From UBA6115 sp040776985 (GTDB taxonomy: Bacteria > Bacillota > Clostridia > Christensenellales > Aristaeellaceae), in the NCBI GenBank assembly GCA_040776985.1, contig JAXGZL010000002.1:1029611-1093610 (forward strand): 64,000 nt of DNA. The letters are read 5' to 3'. Positions 52,588 to 61,729 of this stretch are shown piece by piece. Made by a program: the position numbers and the translations under genes. Positions within the stretch are counted from its first letter, which is position 1; each line of letters starts with the position of its first letter. The notes below the pieces were generated by a model. It worked only from the letters and a program-made list of their open reading frames with translations. It had not been told where the DNA came from and ran no database searches.

Positions 52588-53853
52588 CTACGATTTGCAT
52601 TGATGAAACCCTCGGAAGAACTCTAATACCTTTGTTGCTTGGACATTTTGATTTTTCCTAGCTAGCACAAACTCCTTAGCCTTTTCACCAAAACTTTTTC
52701 TCTCCTCCTCCGGCATCTCCATTGCCACTTCGAGTGCTGACATAATCCCTTCAGTTGAATCATCGTTAATCCACAGAATATACGGATCATAATCAGAAGG
52801 TATTCCAGGCAATCGAGTGCTCATCGTCACTACTCCTGAGGCTAAGTACTCGAGAGTTTTGGATGGAAATGAGAATTTTGTAAATTCATCTTCAGTTGGT
52901 CTTGGATTAATCAGTATGTCTGCAGCAAGCTCAATTTCAAATATCTTACCTGAATCTGCTCTGCCAAAGAACTTAATTCGCTTGTCATTTTTTAGCACAT
53001 CTTTAAGTAACTGTGAGTCAGCCCCAGAACCATAGATATGCAACTCCCAATTCGAGGCCTTTACCATTTTAAAAGCTTCAATCAACGAGAATAATCCGAA
53101 CTTTTCGTTAATCCCTCCTGCATACATGACTATATTCACATCTTTTACTTGTTTCTTGACAATATCAGGCCCTTTTATTGATTCATGAAAGATCTCTTTA
53201 TCTAAAATCCCCTCCATGATAACAGAAGGCCGTGCTAAAGGATTGACAACCGCAGTCATTTGTTCTGTTAGTAGAATATATCCGTCATATCCAGCTATGG
53301 ATTTCTCCCCAACATCGTTATAAAATTTCCGAAGCATATTAACCTTATGTTTGTTGTGAATATCAGAAACATGAGATGGCAAGTCTGTAACAAGAGCGAT
53401 TGTTTTTAAGCCCATTCTTGAAAGCAGCCATTTGCAAGGCATCACTACATATGACAACAGCGGGTCCATAATCACACATGAGTATCTCTTTCTTATTTTT
53501 CGCGAGTTAATTAGTATATAGAGTATTGTTGATAGTAATGAAGTAAGATGTTTCAAGATTGGATAGTTAACAAACGAAGTATAATAGAACTGCAATTCAT
53601 CTACTTGATCATGCTCCTGCTTCCATATTTTCTTTTTGTTCGTTTTTGGAAACACAGGACGAACAGAAATGCATTTTGTTAAACAGTGTTTTGCTAATCC
53701 CTGAGCTAATGCAAGAAATAGTTTTTGTTGTGAAGGCAGGATAGTGGTATTGAATTTTTCAATATCTGCATAACAATCAGGAGAGCATGCCTGTGAGACT
53801 ATTAGAACGCCTTCATTCATTTTTTTATCTTCGACGTTCACTTCAGTTCTCAT
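52588..53853 (-). CDS. Glycosyltransferase family 4 protein
   Basis: 421 residues, GT-B. VMYAGGINEKFGLFSLIEAF near 245, IYGSGADSQLLKDVL, then the EX7E-type KFSFPSKTLEYLASGVVTMS near 335. The N-terminal part (ACSPDCYADIEKFN) contains an unusual cysteine-rich start. AAGGG six nt before the ATG. Start overlaps the upstream GT2 stop by 11 bp. Confidence 0.86.
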   Translation of the reverse strand: MRTEVNVEDKKMNEGVLIVSQACSPDCYADIEKFNTTILPSQQKLFLALAQGLAKHCLTKCISVRPVFPKTNKKKIWKQEHDQVDELQFYYTSFVNYPILKHLTSLLSTILYILINSRKIRKRYSCVIMDPLLSYVVMPCKWLLSRMGLKTIALVTDLPSHVSDIHNKHKVNMLRKFYNDVGEKSIAGYDGYILLTEQMTAVVNPLARPSVIMEGILDKEIFHESIKGPDIVKKQVKDVNIVMYAGGINEKFGLFSLIEAFKMVKASNWELHIYGSGADSQLLKDVLKNDKRIKFFGRADSGKIFEIELAADILINPRPTEDEFTKFSFPSKTLEYLASGVVTMSTRLPGIPSDYDPYILWINDDSTEGIMSALEVAMEMPEEERKSFGEKAKEFVLARKNQNVQATKVLEFFRGFHQCKS

Positions 53854-54868
53854 AACTTACCCTTCGCAGCATTTTTCTCGGTTTCGCAAGAAAAACTATA
53901 CCATGATAAAACATTTTTGGGCAAGTAATATAGATTAATGCGGATATCTTGACTTGCAATGACTTTCCGGACGATACTAGTTCTTTCACCAACTTTACGG
54001 TATCGTATTCTCCTTCTAACCGATTGAATAAATCGTGTCTTTCCGCAGATGCATAGTGTTTTAGTATTTGCAGAATAATCCTTGCTGTCATGTATCTTTT
54101 GAACTCATCAGCAAAAGGAGAGCCATTCGACAGCAGATACTTGCCAACATTTTCGGAAGCTTTAATAGCGTCTGTTCTACTCCAATTAATGTTTCTCATC
54201 ACGGAAGTAGGATTATCTAAGTATCCATAAAGTGGTGCGTTAATGAACACGCCTGATTTGACATGAGTAAGATACTTCCATAGAAATTCCTGATCTTCAC
54301 CATACTTAATCCCAACTGGAAAACGGATTTCATTACTCACCACAATGCTTCTACTGTATATAAATGTGAAAAAGCTCAAAGGAGCACGTCGATACATGAA
54401 CTGAGCCATTATCTCTAAAACATCTTTTTTTATTGTCTCATATTGTAGCTCTTTCCTCCAGTGAGCGTCAGGATTCCTTGTTAGTATGCAATATGCAACA
54501 TCTCTACCACTTTCTGATATGTTTGTGAAAAGAACACTAATAAAATCTTCATGAAAGATATCGTCAGCATCCAAAAAAACAATGTATCTCCCCCTGGCAA
54601 CATCAATGCCATTATTTCTTGCAACGCTAACCCCACCATTCTTCTGATTGATATACACAATATCAAGCAAACTCTGTTTAATGTAATTACTCAGAACTCT
54701 ATCCGTACCATCAGTCGAACCGTCATTAATGAGAATCAGCTCAAACTGTTTGAATTTCTGCCTTTCTAGAGACTCAAGTGTAAGAGTAACAGAGCTTTCG
54801 CAGTTATAACATGGCACAATGACGCTCACAATTGGATTCAACGATTCACAACTCCTATTAAACACCAT
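53843..54868 (-). CDS. Glycosyltransferase family 2 protein
   Basis: 341 residues. VSVIVPCYNCESSVTLTLES near the start, LILINDGSTDGTDRVL, and DXD motif VFLDADDIFHEDF near 95. ATG 54868 has GGAGGGG at 7 nt; an ATG 18 bp earlier has none. Sits between the redox/pyruvyl block and the other transferases. Confidence 0.9.
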   Translation of the reverse strand: MVFNRSCESLNPIVSVIVPCYNCESSVTLTLESLERQKFKQFELILINDGSTDGTDRVLSNYIKQSLLDIVYINQKNGGVSVARNNGIDVARGRYIVFLDADDIFHEDFISVLFTNISESGRDVAYCILTRNPDAHWRKELQYETIKKDVLEIMAQFMYRRAPLSFFTFIYSRSIVVSNEIRFPVGIKYGEDQEFLWKYLTHVKSGVFINAPLYGYLDNPTSVMRNINWSRTDAIKASENVGKYLLSNGSPFADEFKRYMTARIILQILKHYASAERHDLFNRLEGEYDTVKLVKELVSSGKSLQVKISALIYITCPKMFYHGIVFLAKPRKMLRRVSYEN

Positions 54869-54945
54869 GCTATCCCCTCCGTACACGAAAAGTTCTAAAC
54901 AGTCTTTTACAATGCTTAAACAGAAAATGTGTGATGTTTAGCAAA

Positions 54946-56127
54946 TTATGAAAACACTCTCCGCTTCAAAACTTTAATCCATCTGGGCATCAGACTACGT
55001 AAAACAGCTATATATCTGGCAAGTGATAACTCATATTTCTTTGCCCACGCTGCATACCCCACAGTGGCAATATCTTGATAAACATGGTTGCGAGCAAGCG
55101 GTCTGGGAGAAGGAGCATTCAAGTTTTGTTGATGCTTTGACACTTGTTCTATGCTGCTTTCCAGAATGTTCAACTGATGTGCAGCTTCGGAAAACAGATT
55201 TGAACCACGATCGGTGTTTACTATCACTGCGGATGTACCGTTCTTCGCATTAAAGGACGGATGTTCCACTTCAACTCCCCAGTAGTCACAAATTGTGATA
55301 TCCGAGACTCTGGAAGCGCAGGAAAATGGACAACGATAACAAGCTTCACGAAAGGTTTCACAGCGCAAAAATGCAGCATAGTAAGGATCAGACACTGCCA
55401 ATTTATCCACATAAGAAGCCTTTGTGTTGATCCGCTCTTTGAAAAGGCCCCAATAGCCTTTTGCTTTGCTGCGAAAGTCAAGATAAACCACTGGAGAAGC
55501 AAGTTTTCTACCAAGCCACTGTATGTGCTGGCTGAACAGCCCCGGACTTGGAACACCATGGCAAACCAAATCTATAGTTGTCAAGGTGTGGCAACAGTCT
55601 TTGGTCCAATGTGCCACCGCCGCCACCTGGCACGGTGTGCCAGTGAACAGCACTTCTTTACCTTGCCGTAAGTCTTCCTTTATTGGCTTGTAGATATCGT
55701 TTATGTCGCTCTGGACATACTTTGATCCACGCATACGGGCCATTTCTTCCGGAGTGCGTGCAGCTTGATGCCGAACCTGCAGGTCCTCACCCAGCACGGC
55801 ACCATACACCACACCTCCCCGAGACAGTATCTGGCCGGCCATGGCAGAAAACACGCCACCCGAAGTGCTTTCCTGTAACACTTCTCGGTCTTTCAAGGCT
55901 GCTGCGAATGCCTTTGCACGACCTTTGTGCAACACGCCCTCCACATGGAGCATAGGGCAGTTTCGCAAACAAATCCCACAGTCTATGCAGGCTGATAAAT
56001 CAATCTGTGGGAAGAGGAAGCCCTCGCAGTCGGGCTCCATGCCCAAGCAGCTTTTTGGACAAACTTGCACACATAAACCACAACCAGAACAACAGTCCCT
56101 GGCTTGGTCTACTACATTATTTGCCAT
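54946..56127 (-). CDS. Ferredoxin-type protein with coenzyme F420 hydrogenase/dehydrogenase beta-subunit domain
   Basis: 393 residues. N-terminal two 4Fe-4S motifs: CCSGCGLCVQVCPKSC near 12-27 and CIDCGICLRNCP near 47-58, then the FrhB-like domain with ESTSGGVFSAMA, GSKYVQS and FTGTPCQVAAV, and late cysteines (CETFREACYRCPFSC). In polysaccharide clusters this family is regularly found beside pyruvyl transferases, as here (10-bp overlap). It probably delivers electrons or reduces a sugar; the actual reaction is unknown. Confidence 0.88.
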   Translation of the reverse strand: MANNVVDQARDCCSGCGLCVQVCPKSCLGMEPDCEGFLFPQIDLSACIDCGICLRNCPMLHVEGVLHKGRAKAFAAALKDREVLQESTSGGVFSAMAGQILSRGGVVYGAVLGEDLQVRHQAARTPEEMARMRGSKYVQSDINDIYKPIKEDLRQGKEVLFTGTPCQVAAVAHWTKDCCHTLTTIDLVCHGVPSPGLFSQHIQWLGRKLASPVVYLDFRSKAKGYWGLFKERINTKASYVDKLAVSDPYYAAFLRCETFREACYRCPFSCASRVSDITICDYWGVEVEHPSFNAKNGTSAVIVNTDRGSNLFSEAAHQLNILESSIEQVSKHQQNLNAPSPRPLARNHVYQDIATVGYAAWAKKYELSLARYIAVLRSLMPRWIKVLKRRVFS

Positions 56128-57214
56128 GCCTCATCACCTCCAAGCAACTGTCCAGATAAGCCATGGATTGTGTGCGGCGCGAGGTTATCTGCTGATTGAC
56201 TGCCTGCCAGTCAATAGGTTGGCGTGCTATAGATAGCATGTGGCCAATCTCGCTTAAGCGTTCCCTCAATCCATATTCTTCTAGGAGGTTTAGGAGCTTA
56301 TTGCTATTACCCCTGGTTTGCGCAACAAAATTAGTATTTGCAATAATGGATAGCACAGAGCCATGAAAGGTATCGGTTACAACCAAATCTGCATGTTTGA
56401 CCCAGGCAAGTAGAGCAATGGGGTCCACGTTTATGGACTGGTCACACCAACCATGGTAATATCCCACACTGAACACCTTGGCACCGATGGAAGTTGCGTA
56501 CTCTCGGACTGCCTTGATTTCATCTGGGCGGTTCATGTTGGCATCATAGGAGTATACTAACACAAACTTGTCTTCAGACGGGCGTTGCGACACGATCAAC
56601 TCTTCCAGATATCCGTAAAGAATGACGGGGTCGCAAGTTAGCACGCTGTATCTGGCCCCCAAAGTATCTACAATACTCTTGGAGTTCTGATCCCTAACAG
56701 CTACTTTGTTCATCCGCTGCAATCCCGCCTGTATCAGACCTGCTACCTTCCTTTGGCTGATATGCTCCAGGGTGGTTGGGCCAAAGGAGGCAGCGTATGA
56801 ACACACTACATCACAAGGTACGCCAAATCCCCACATGCAGGGATTCAACCCTATGTCGATGCTGAACACCTCATCGCTTCCAACAAAAACACCGTCCAAG
56901 CCGTCTGCTTGGGAGAAATACTCTCCAACCATCTTGTGCTCGGCGGAAAACCCATTGAGTATTTTACTTTTTCGATAGTTATAGAAAGTCTTATTAATCC
57001 CATTTTTCATCAGGTATTTGGTATAATAAGGAATGGATTTAAGAGACACAGAGTACTTCTTCTCAAGTTCAGCCCCAATATAATCAAAGTTGCGCTTAAA
57101 ATCCAATGCCCGCACTTGATGTCCCTTTTCTCTTAACACGCGGATGAGGGCATACATTTGTAGCATAGCTCCATGGTTGTGAACGGCATGATGGGTCAAA
57201 ATCCCAATTTCCAT
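56117..57214 (-). CDS. Polysaccharide pyruvyl transferase family protein
   Basis: 365 residues. Family pattern: GILTHHAVHNHGAMLQMYAL at the start, GSDEVFSID near 117, SYAASFGPTTLE, and ADLVVTDTFHGSVLSIIA near 290. Family members (CsaB, WcaK) add a pyruvate ketal from phosphoenolpyruvate to a sugar, giving acidic units; some homologues do other chemistry. AAGGAGG 7 nt before the ATG. Coupled to the Fe-S gene. Confidence 0.88.
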   Translation of the reverse strand: MEIGILTHHAVHNHGAMLQMYALIRVLREKGHQVRALDFKRNFDYIGAELEKKYSVSLKSIPYYTKYLMKNGINKTFYNYRKSKILNGFSAEHKMVGEYFSQADGLDGVFVGSDEVFSIDIGLNPCMWGFGVPCDVVCSYAASFGPTTLEHISQRKVAGLIQAGLQRMNKVAVRDQNSKSIVDTLGARYSVLTCDPVILYGYLEELIVSQRPSEDKFVLVYSYDANMNRPDEIKAVREYATSIGAKVFSVGYYHGWCDQSINVDPIALLAWVKHADLVVTDTFHGSVLSIIANTNFVAQTRGNSNKLLNLLEEYGLRERLSEIGHMLSIARQPIDWQAVNQQITSRRTQSMAYLDSCLEVMRHGK

Positions 57215-57276
57215 CTGACTTCCTCCTTGCTGGATTGTGACTCTGAAACGCTTTCAGGCGGCCATCTTACCGCATG

Positions 57277-58296
57277 TCAGGGAATCCACCGGGTTCTGGT
57301 AGACCAGTCGTCGCGCTGGGACATTGGCACCTTGAACTTGTCTGCGAATGTCCCCACAGCAATGAAAAGGACGATGTTGGCTGCTTCATCCAAAGCCAGC
57401 AGTTCCTTGATTTTTTTTTCATGGTTCAGGGAAAGGTTGGCGTTGAGCATGCAGGTAGCTACACCATGGGCGTGCAGGGCATAAACCAGGTTCATAGCAT
57501 ATAGACCGCCGTCCACATAGCCTTGATTGCGTTCTTTCCCACTGTAGAAATAGCGGTTATCTGTGGTCACTACCAAAAGCTTATCAATATTGCGTCCTTC
57601 TCCAGAGAGCCCTCCCTGCAGAGCAAGCACTTTATCCAGTAGATCACCTTTTTCAACCACATGAGTAAACCAGGCCTGACGGTTGCACACAGATGGGGTG
57701 CTTTCTGCAATTATGAATGCTTGCTCCAATACATCTCTGGCAACTCCTGCTTGGCCAAAGTCGCGCACACTGTGCCGTGTTGCAGCAAAAGCGGCGAATG
57801 TATCGCCCATGTCATGGAGCACCTGCGCTTTCGAAAGTTGCTGAACACCGCCTTGAGCAACTTCATTGTCAAAATACGGTAGAAAAGACTGGAGTTTGTC
57901 ATTAACCTTGTTAACCGGAAACCCAATCTGAGTGTGCCGATTCACATAAGCCAGCAAAGTGGATAACCCAGTCTGGAAACGGATGTCTTTGAGGTCATAG
58001 CCCTTTGCCACATAAGCGTCTAAGGCGGAAAAAATGCCAAACAACGCCTTTTGGCCAAAGCCAGGCCGAAAATTGGGATGGGTCAGCCCTTTTTCAAGAG
58101 CATGATAATGCAACGTAATCTGTGCACGCAGGTTTACCTGATCCTGATTGAAGCGCAAGCCAAAGGCATGCCTAGAAAACTTCCGGCGATCATAGCGGTA
58201 GAACCTCTTAACATTAAAAATATTCAATTGCTTAATCAGCTCGGTGTAGAGTTTGTCTCCCAATGTTTTCCTAGCCACCTGCTTCACATTTCTCAT
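57277..58296 (-). CDS. Nitroreductase family protein with long N-terminal extension
   Basis: 339 residues. The C-terminal ~190 residues have the nitroreductase (FMN) fold: FAATRHSVRDFGQAGV near 162, ESTPSVCNRQAWF near 186, GGLYAMNLVYALHAHGVAT near 260. The first ~150 residues (helical, ALEKGLTHPNFRPGFG) are conserved only in polysaccharide-cluster members. GGGAG before ATG 58296 fixes the start; an upstream ATG lacks it. Likely an FMN-dependent redox step on a sugar or lipid intermediate. Confidence 0.86.
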   Translation of the reverse strand: MRNVKQVARKTLGDKLYTELIKQLNIFNVKRFYRYDRRKFSRHAFGLRFNQDQVNLRAQITLHYHALEKGLTHPNFRPGFGQKALFGIFSALDAYVAKGYDLKDIRFQTGLSTLLAYVNRHTQIGFPVNKVNDKLQSFLPYFDNEVAQGGVQQLSKAQVLHDMGDTFAAFAATRHSVRDFGQAGVARDVLEQAFIIAESTPSVCNRQAWFTHVVEKGDLLDKVLALQGGLSGEGRNIDKLLVVTTDNRYFYSGKERNQGYVDGGLYAMNLVYALHAHGVATCMLNANLSLNHEKKIKELLALDEAANIVLFIAVGTFADKFKVPMSQRDDWSTRTRWIP

Positions 58297-58377
58297 GCTT
58301 CTCCCTCGAGATAAAAACCTTGTTTTCAAGAATAAACTTTAATTGCATCACCGGGCTGACCCGTTTTTGCCTCAGTT

Positions 58378-59205
58378 CTAGCTTTTCTTCCTAAGTGCTT
58401 TGATATAAATCAATTCCCTTGCCTTACCTGGAATCAGTGCAACTGTTTGTCGAACGAGCATTAGAGCAATGTAATGCGGGAAAGTAATGAAATGGCTGCT
58501 AAGCATGTAAGTATACAGTTTGCTCAAAGATTTTGCGTATTTCCAACCACCACGACGCTTGAACAGCTCTTTGCTTATGCGCATCCACAGCAGTGGCTCC
58601 TGAAGGTTGTAACCAAGAACGCCATGTTGCAGCATGCGGAGCCATAGGTAATAATCCTCCAACAGATAAAAATCTTGGTACCCGCCAGCATCTTGTACCG
58701 CTTGTTTGCGGAACATAACGCAGGGGTGGTTGAAAGGACAGCGGCTTTTTGCATAACGGATAATCTCAGCCTGTGTTTCTGGGGGCATTCGGAAAGTTTG
58801 CACCTCCTCAGGGTTATCCACAAACTCAGCAACGGCTGCCCCCACAATCCCCAATTCAGGCTGTGCCTGAAGAACTGCCAGTTGTTTCTGGCAACGGTCA
58901 GGGTAGGCCAGATCATCCGTGTCCATGCGAGCAATTAGTTCGTGACGGCAGTGCTGGATGCCAGCGTTTAAGGCCTTGCCAAGCCCTACATTTTTTTCAA
59001 GGGGAACCACTTTGAGCGAAGCGCCCATTTCTATTTTCGCTTGCTCTATCACCTGATATAGCTGCTCTGTCAAAGGCCCATCGCACACCAGTACAACATC
59101 ATCCGACGGCAAGGTCTGCTTCCAAATGCTGTGCAAGCTCTGTTTTAAGTGGTGAGGCTGTTCGCGATGGTACACTGACATCAGCACGCTATACGATTGA
59201 TTCAT
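58378..59205 (-). CDS. Glycosyltransferase family 2 protein
   Basis: 275 residues. YSVLMSVYHREQPHHLKQSL at the start, VVLVCDGPLTEQLY, DXD-type ARMDTDDLAYPDRCQ near 86, and the C-terminal KSRCPFNHPCVMFRKQ typical of WfgS/AmsE-like transferases. ATG 59205 has AAAGG upstream; the frame extends to 59289 inside the next gene. Overlap region with the epimerase end is not needed for the fold. Confidence 0.88.
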   Translation of the reverse strand: MNQSYSVLMSVYHREQPHHLKQSLHSIWKQTLPSDDVVLVCDGPLTEQLYQVIEQAKIEMGASLKVVPLEKNVGLGKALNAGIQHCRHELIARMDTDDLAYPDRCQKQLAVLQAQPELGIVGAAVAEFVDNPEEVQTFRMPPETQAEIIRYAKSRCPFNHPCVMFRKQAVQDAGGYQDFYLLEDYYLWLRMLQHGVLGYNLQEPLLWMRISKELFKRRGGWKYAKSLSKLYTYMLSSHFITFPHYIALMLVRQTVALIPGKARELIYIKALRKKS

Positions 59206-59233
59206 CTCCCTTACCTTTCTTCTGATTTCTGTT

Positions 59234-60082
59234 CTAGGTCCTTGTGCCGTCAAGAAAATTTGGCTTATCCACATGCAAGGTTGATTCATAAGTCAGGTTT
59301 CCAAACACCTTATCCACCACTGATACCCTGCCGGAAAGCAAACGCAGCACAGGGTTGAATAACCTGGTCAGTTTGATGTTTCGGTTGTTGGCCAAAGCGA
59401 TATCCCGCACCATCTGGCTAGTGCAGACATATTCCGGATTTTGTGGGAAATGGATGCCCGAAACCTGGGTATCTATCATCTGCTGCACATAGGCGCACAG
59501 GCCATCAATATGCAGCATGGAGCGCTCGTTCTGGATATCTGGAAAGAAAGGCAGCTTGAGCGCCGCTTTCTCCAGCAGAGGGTAATTGCCCTTGCTGCCC
59601 GGACCATAAATCATAGGTGGGCGCAGGATGCACACCTTGAAGGTATCATCTTGAAGCGGTTGAATGCCCAGCTCTGCCTGCAGCTTGCTATCGCCATAGG
59701 CACCTTCGGGGGCGGGTTTGGTTTCCCTGGTGATGACCTTCTTCTCCCCCATCTTGGCGCTGGCACCATACACAATGATGCTGCTCATGAAGATGAACTG
59801 CGAGACGCCCTCGGCCTTAGCCTTCTTAGCGGTATCAACTGTTAAGTCGGTGTTTACCTTGTAATACAGCTGCTTGCGCTCTTCGGTAAGCTTGCCAGAA
59901 TCCTGATGCGCTATCCCAGCCACATGAAACACGCTGTCATAGCCTTCAAAGCTCTTCTTGCGCCAAGAGCCATCCACCATATCGATGGTATCCACATGAT
60001 ACGCTTCAGGCCACTGCAAAAGGTGCTTTTCTACTGAAGTGCCAATATAGCTATTGGCACCGGTGATGAGGATGCGCTTCAT
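59234..60082 (-). CDS. NAD-dependent epimerase/dehydratase (extended SDR)
   Basis: 282 residues. RILITGANSYIGTSVEKHL (NAD loop), MSSIIVYGASAKMG with catalytic Ser, and YGDSKLQAELG with Tyr-Lys near 145. Resembles the GalE-like/WbpV group found next to initiating transferases, where it can supply an epimerised or C4-reduced HexNAc; the exact substrate is not decidable. Overlaps the sugar transferase stop by 4 bp. Confidence 0.86.
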   Translation of the reverse strand: MKRILITGANSYIGTSVEKHLLQWPEAYHVDTIDMVDGSWRKKSFEGYDSVFHVAGIAHQDSGKLTEERKQLYYKVNTDLTVDTAKKAKAEGVSQFIFMSSIIVYGASAKMGEKKVITRETKPAPEGAYGDSKLQAELGIQPLQDDTFKVCILRPPMIYGPGSKGNYPLLEKAALKLPFFPDIQNERSMLHIDGLCAYVQQMIDTQVSGIHFPQNPEYVCTSQMVRDIALANNRNIKLTRLFNPVLRLLSGRVSVVDKVFGNLTYESTLHVDKPNFLDGTRT

Positions 60083-60720
60083 TTTGAAACCACTTTGTCC
60101 TGCTCTTGACGGTGCAACTCCCCTGTACCGCCTTCAACAACACCATCGTGTTTGAAAATAGAGGCGATGGTGCCGAAGAAGCACTTCAGGTCGAAGAGCA
60201 GACTCATCTTTTCAACATACTCCCCGTCCAGCTTTGCTTTGACGGGGATTTCGAGCTCATCGCGGCCATTGATTTGTGCCCAGCCAGTTAAACCAGGCAG
60301 CACGTCGTTTGCCCCGTACTTGTCGCGTTCTGCGACCAGGTCGTCCTGATTCCACAATGCCGGACGGGGGCCGATGACGGCCATGTCGCCTTTGAGGATG
60401 TTGAGAATCTGGGGCAGTTCATCCAGGCTGGTTTTGCGCAGGAAGCGCCCCACCTTGGTGATGTACTGCTCTGGGTTGGCCAGCATATGGGTAGGGGTGT
60501 CCTTGGGGGTATCGATGCGCATGGTGCGGAACTTCATGATTGGAAACGTTTTCTTGTGAAGACCGATGCGCTTCTGACGGAAGAGAACAGGGCCAGGGCT
60601 TTCCAGCTTGATCAGGATGGCGATCACAACCATAAAAGGAGCCAGCACGATGATGCCAACTCCGGATAGGATTATGTCTATCAGTCGCTTCCCGATTGAG
60701 CGGTAGAAAGAGTTCATCAA
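60079..60720 (-). CDS. Initiating sugar transferase (undecaprenyl-phosphate glycosyl-1-phosphate transferase)
   Basis: 213 residues. One N-terminal membrane segment (about 15-38), then the bacterial sugar transferase core: PVLFRQKRIG, IMKFRTMRID, RFLRKTSLDELPQILNIL with the catalytic Asp-Glu, GDMAVIGPRPALWNQ and LTGWAQINGRDE. Transfers a sugar-1-phosphate to undecaprenyl phosphate, starting repeat-unit assembly at the inner leaflet. First gene after the operon promoter. Small monotopic PGT (PglC/CapM-like). Confidence 0.94.
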   Translation of the reverse strand: MMNSFYRSIGKRLIDIILSGVGIIVLAPFMVVIAILIKLESPGPVLFRQKRIGLHKKTFPIMKFRTMRIDTPKDTPTHMLANPEQYITKVGRFLRKTSLDELPQILNILKGDMAVIGPRPALWNQDDLVAERDKYGANDVLPGLTGWAQINGRDELEIPVKAKLDGEYVEKMSLLFDLKCFFGTIASIFKHDGVVEGGTGELHRQEQDKVVSK

Positions 60721-60749
60721 GCCCTCCAGAAACTTCTTTAGTAGACCTC

Positions 60750-60778
60750 AGTATAGCATAGGGGCAGGGGTTTGTGAA
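60750..60778 (-). promoter_or_regulatory. Promoter of the polysaccharide operon
   Basis: Minus strand TTCACA (60778-60773), 17-bp spacer, TATACT (60755-60750) with extended TGC, about 30 bp before the sugar transferase. The rest of the 626-bp gap (60721-61346) holds the XRE promoter and an inverted repeat but no supported gene. Confidence 0.7.
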
Positions 60779-61113
60779 TATTTAGTAGTTTTAATAGAAA
60801 ACATTGACTTAGACATAGTAGTATAACGCATTTCCCATTTAGATTACGGCGGATCTTGACTCACCAGGGCACGTCAACACTTTCATCACGAACATTCACC
60901 TCCATTCTTGTGAGGAAAACTCAAAAGAAATCGGGCTTGCTCGCTCACGCAACATTGATAGCATGCCTGGTCACTTGATGCTCTTGCTCTTGGTCTGGCC
61001 GCTCACTTGAATTTCCATCGCTGTCAAGAACACCTCAATCAATTGTCATGAGATTACCTGTGCTACAAGACGGATTGCTTTGCATCCAAGTGTCAAACCA
61101 AAAAACCGCCACA

Positions 61114-61134
61114 ACTTCAACATCATTTTGAAGT
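61114..61134. promoter_or_regulatory. Inverted repeat before the XRE promoter
   Basis: ACTTCAA, 7-nt centre, TTGAAGT, about 55 bp upstream of the -35 box. Possible operator of the XRE protein; unproven. Confidence 0.35.
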
Positions 61135-61189
61135 AAAACAGCTGATGAAACAGAGAGAGCACTCTTCTTTTTCTCTTTCAATTACTCTC

Positions 61190-61218
61190 TTGACGGACGC
61201 ACATCGCTGTGATAGACT
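61190..61218 (+). promoter_or_regulatory. Promoter of the XRE-ImmA operon
   Basis: TTGACG at 61190-61195, 17-bp spacer, TAGACT at 61213-61218. Leader of about 125 nt before the XRE ATG contains AAAGGAGG at 61249 with no convincing gene. Confidence 0.65.
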
Positions 61219-61346
61219 GTACGCAGGTCAGCTTACATGCACTCAAGCAAAGGAGGTGGACCCCACAACACACGTATTACATATCGATTGGTTAAGCTGG
61301 TGTCGCGTTTCTGAGGCAAGGACAATCATTAGGAAAGAGGAAAAGA

Positions 61347-61721
61347 ATGAATGAAAATGGAGGCACTTTCGCGCAGTACATCACAGAGATACGCGAGAGA
61401 GAAAAAATCACACTGCGGCAAATGGCTGAGATGCTGGGGGTTTCCGCCGCCTACTATAGCGATGTAGAGAAAGGCAGAAGGAATCCTCTCAGTCTTGAGA
61501 AACTTGAGCTCTTTGCATCTGTCACCAGCATGACAGATGAAGAGAGAACAAGGATGTTCGATCTGGCTGGCAAAGGCCGGAGCGAAGTTGCACCCGATTT
61601 ACCAGACTACATTATGAGCAGAGACTACGTCAGCGCTGCGCTTCGAACTGCACGCGAACTGGGAGCAGATCAAAGCGATTGGGAAGAGATGGTTGCAGCA
61701 CTGAAGAAACGAAAGGGGTAA
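61347..61721 (+). CDS. XRE family helix-turn-helix regulator
   Basis: 124 residues. HTH at about 10-65: REREKITLRQMAEMLGVS, then YYSDVEKGRRNPLSLEKLE. The C-terminal ~50 residues (SRDYVSAALRTARELGAD) probably dimerise. Followed after 8 bp by an ImmA-type protease, the classical repressor/anti-repressor pair of mobile elements. GAGG six nt before the ATG. Confidence 0.92.
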   Translation: MNENGGTFAQYITEIREREKITLRQMAEMLGVSAAYYSDVEKGRRNPLSLEKLELFASVTSMTDEERTRMFDLAGKGRSEVAPDLPDYIMSRDYVSAALRTARELGADQSDWEEMVAALKKRKG

Positions 61722-61729
61722 CGTAGCGG

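Noticed and set aside
61145..61354. 69-codon open frame before the XRE gene
   Set aside because: Spans the XRE promoter, lacks a ribosome site and has no recognisable protein pattern.
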